Source: Anaerolineae bacterium (GTDB taxonomy: Bacteria; Chloroflexota; Anaerolineae; B4-G1). From it: 6,797 bases of DNA. Shown piece by piece: positions 5,659 through 6,797 of this stretch. The stretch covers positions 1 to 6,797 of the forward strand of contig JALWUZ010000224.1 in the NCBI GenBank assembly GCA_027079895.1. The letters are read 5' to 3'. Numbering within the stretch: the stretch's first letter is position 1; every line of letters starts with the position of its first letter. Both the position numbers and the translations under genes were made by a program. The notes beneath the pieces were generated by a model. The model was not told the origin of the DNA, made no database searches, and saw nothing but the letters and a program-made list of their open reading frames with translations.

Positions 5659-6666
5659 CTACTCCTGACTCGCTTTCTGAATCAGTTCGGCGACCACCGG
5701 CCACCGTTCGCGGTAAAAGATGAACAGAGCCGCCGTCAATCCGGTGGCGATGCTCCCGTTCCCCAGGATGCCGATCAACTGCGTCCAAGAGTCGCCCGGC
5801 GGCAGCGACCAGATGAGCCCCAGCCCCTCGTAGACGAGCATAATCAGCACGATGAGCCCCACGACGGCGGGGAACTGGAAACGCACCAGCAGGATGCTCG
5901 TCCGCACCGCCGGGAAGATGGTCATGTCGTCGAGCAGGAGCGCGGGGATGACGAACAGGAGGTGCAAGAGGACGTACCCCACTATCCACAGGCTGACGGC
6001 CCAGAGCAGCAGGCCGAGCATCGGAGAGAGGGCGACGAGCAGCCCGACCAGCAGCGACCAGGGCGGGAGCAGCAACGCGCCGAGCATCAGCAGCCCGGCG
6101 ACGAAGAGGACGACCCGCAGCACCCGGAGCAGGTGGAAGACGGCGGCGATCAGGAACATGTCCACTTCATCCTCGTCCTCATCCCACTCGTCGGCGTCCG
6201 GCGGGCGCAGCCGTTGGGATACGCCGTCGAGGTACAGGACGCCCAGCATGGAGCCCAGGGCGAGCAGCAGGACGACCCAGCCCAGGAAAGCCCACATACT
6301 GCCGACGTTCCACACCGTCGGCTCTCCCAACGGGGTGACGGGGAAGAAGCCCCGGCGGGCCAGCAGCGTCGGCACGTTGAGCAGGGGCATGGTGCTGAGG
6401 AGCGAGAACAGGTTGAACCGTTCCCCGGCCTGCTCCAACATCTGCACCGCCTGGGCCGTCTGGCTGGCGACCTCCGGGTTCGGCGCGGGCTGGGAGGTCA
6501 ACAGCGTCACGAGCCGGTGGAGCAGGTCGGCGATGGAGAGACGCGGCCCCAGCCACAGCCACAGGTCGAGCAGCACCGGCCAGAAAATCAGGCTCAGATG
6601 CCGGCCCACCAGTTCCAGGCCGGAGGAGAGGCAGGCGATCACGCTCAATGGTTTGTGTTCGTTCAC
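5659..6666 (-). CDS. Multi-pass membrane protein of unknown function
   Basis: Not recognised as a named family. From the GTG at 6666 it has 335 residues and about seven hydrophobic segments (roughly 24-42, 124-146, 182-200, 203-224, 225-245, 266-287, 297-318). Between the first two lies a soluble stretch of about 80 residues that includes an 'ASQTAQAVQMLEQAGERF' helix; between segments two and three is a very acidic loop, DADEWDEDEDEVD (157-169). The C-terminus is short and charged. No catalytic or transport motif is visible. It precedes gyrB by 2 bases and so is co-transcribed with it. The start is uncertain: the frame is open to an ATG at 6780, but that ATG lies inside a perfect inverted repeat and the extra 38 residues look non-coding, whereas GTG 6666 leads into a hydrophilic start followed by the first membrane segment. 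A GGGAG sits about 15 bases upstream of it, further than usual. Confidence 0.75.
   Translation of the reverse strand: MNEHKPLSVIACLSSGLELVGRHLSLIFWPVLLDLWLWLGPRLSIADLLHRLVTLLTSQPAPNPEVASQTAQAVQMLEQAGERFNLFSLLSTMPLLNVPTLLARRGFFPVTPLGEPTVWNVGSMWAFLGWVVLLLALGSMLGVLYLDGVSQRLRPPDADEWDEDEDEVDMFLIAAVFHLLRVLRVVLFVAGLLMLGALLLPPWSLLVGLLVALSPMLGLLLWAVSLWIVGYVLLHLLFVIPALLLDDMTIFPAVRTSILLVRFQFPAVVGLIVLIMLVYEGLGLIWSLPPGDSWTQLIGILGNGSIATGLTAALFIFYRERWPVVAELIQKASQE
5662..5666 (-). promoter_or_regulatory. gyrB ribosome binding site inside the upstream gene
   Basis: AGGAG on the - strand lies 5 bases before the gyrB ATG and inside the last codons of the membrane-protein gene, whose TAG at 5659-5661 is 2 bases from that ATG. 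This arrangement decides the gyrB start and favours translational coupling. Confidence 0.75.
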
Positions 6667-6719
6667 GACCGGTAAGTTGTACTCCCACCACAGATTTCGT
6701 ATCCGCCCATAGCCCGCCA

Positions 6720-6725
6720 ATTCTA
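6720..6725 (-). promoter_or_regulatory. Possible -10 box before the membrane protein-gyrB operon
   Basis: TAGAAT on the - strand matches five of six bases of the TATAAT consensus and would place transcription start near 6712, about 45 bases before the GTG at 6666. No convincing -35 element is seen 16-18 bases upstream. If real, it excludes the ATG at 6780 as the start of the membrane-protein gene. Confidence 0.25.
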
Positions 6726-6758
6726 CCACAGAAACGCGAATCCCACGAATGGAGGAAG

Positions 6759-6789
6759 GGGTAGGCGATGGCACTGCCATCGCCTACCC
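6759..6789. repeat. Perfect 15-bp inverted repeat at the right edge
   Basis: GGGTAGGCGATGGCA and its exact reverse complement TGCCATCGCCTACCC are separated by a single C at 6774. The palindrome is non-coding and sits upstream of the - strand operon. As RNA it would give a very stable hairpin on either strand, but neither side carries a T-run, so a classical terminator is not shown. It could terminate a gene lying beyond the window edge, act as an operator for a dimeric regulator, or be one copy of a dispersed repeat. Confidence 0.85.
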
Positions 6790-6797
6790 AATGCACC

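Noticed and set aside
3890..5668. A 592-residue open frame on the + strand opposite gyrB.
   Set aside because: It is an antisense shadow of a GC-rich gene: no recognisable domain, His/Val/Gly/Asp-rich composition, and it lies entirely over conserved GyrB motifs.
5657..5989. A 111-residue N-terminal extension of gyrB in the same frame.
   Set aside because: It is low-complexity Arg/Ala/Gly/Pro-rich, overlaps the membrane-protein gene in another frame, and a well-placed AGGAG precedes the internal ATG at 5656 that starts the normal GyrB N-terminus.
5650..6675. A 341-residue Gln/Glu/His-rich open frame on the + strand.
   Set aside because: The composition is the mirror of Leu-rich membrane segments (CTG/CTC read backwards as CAG/GAG), so it is a shadow of the membrane-protein gene.
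6667..6780. The ATG at 6780 as start of the membrane protein.
   Set aside because: It falls inside the perfect inverted repeat, has no good ribosome binding site, and the added residues include a Pro/Ser stretch encoded by the palindrome.
1..6797. CRISPR array, tRNA, rRNA or riboswitch.
   Set aside because: No regularly spaced repeats, tRNA cloverleaf or rRNA-like stretches were seen; the non-coding gaps inside the operon are too short for a known riboswitch.

Overview
The window is GC-rich bacterial chromosome, densely coding and free of any recognisable mobile element. The style of the gyrase B protein, the mix of an independent-type phosphoglycerate mutase, a putative glycoside-hydrolase lipoprotein and a LarA-like protein, and the high GC suggest an uncultured or thermophilic member of Chloroflexota (Anaerolineae-like). 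This is an inference from general resemblance, not a search result.

Layout. On the + strand at the left edge lie the 3' end of a gene for a LarA-type (nickel-dependent lactate racemase family) protein (1-252) and, 18 bases later with a strong ribosome binding site, a complete pRiA4b ORF-3-like gene (271-816). Everything to the right is on the - strand and reads towards them: a multi-pass membrane protein (about 6666 to 5659), gyrB (5656-3722), a lipoprotein with a putative glycoside hydrolase barrel (3693-2449), and a phosphoglycerate mutase homologue (2395-821). The gaps between these four are 2, 28 and 53 bases, so they probably form one transcription unit, with the last two gaps each carrying a short hairpin. 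The two gene sets converge with only 4 bases between stop codons. The right edge (6667-6797) is non-coding and holds a perfect 15-bp inverted repeat.

The outstanding feature is the phosphoglycerate mutase. Its segments are all those of a normal cofactor-independent enzyme (iPGM), but in swapped order: the protein begins with what is normally the second three-fifths of the enzyme and ends with what is normally its N-terminal two-fifths, joined by a glycine-containing linker. Nothing is duplicated and the catalytic metal ligands and active-site serine are all visible, so this reads as a naturally circularly permuted iPGM. The permutation makes the phosphatase domain contiguous and splits the transferase domain between the two ends. 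Two substrate-side motifs are also altered, so the substrate may have shifted.

Functionally the - strand cluster mixes DNA topology (GyrB), a cell-surface lipoprotein and central carbon metabolism; no common pathway is evident, and the co-transcription may simply be a housekeeping grouping.
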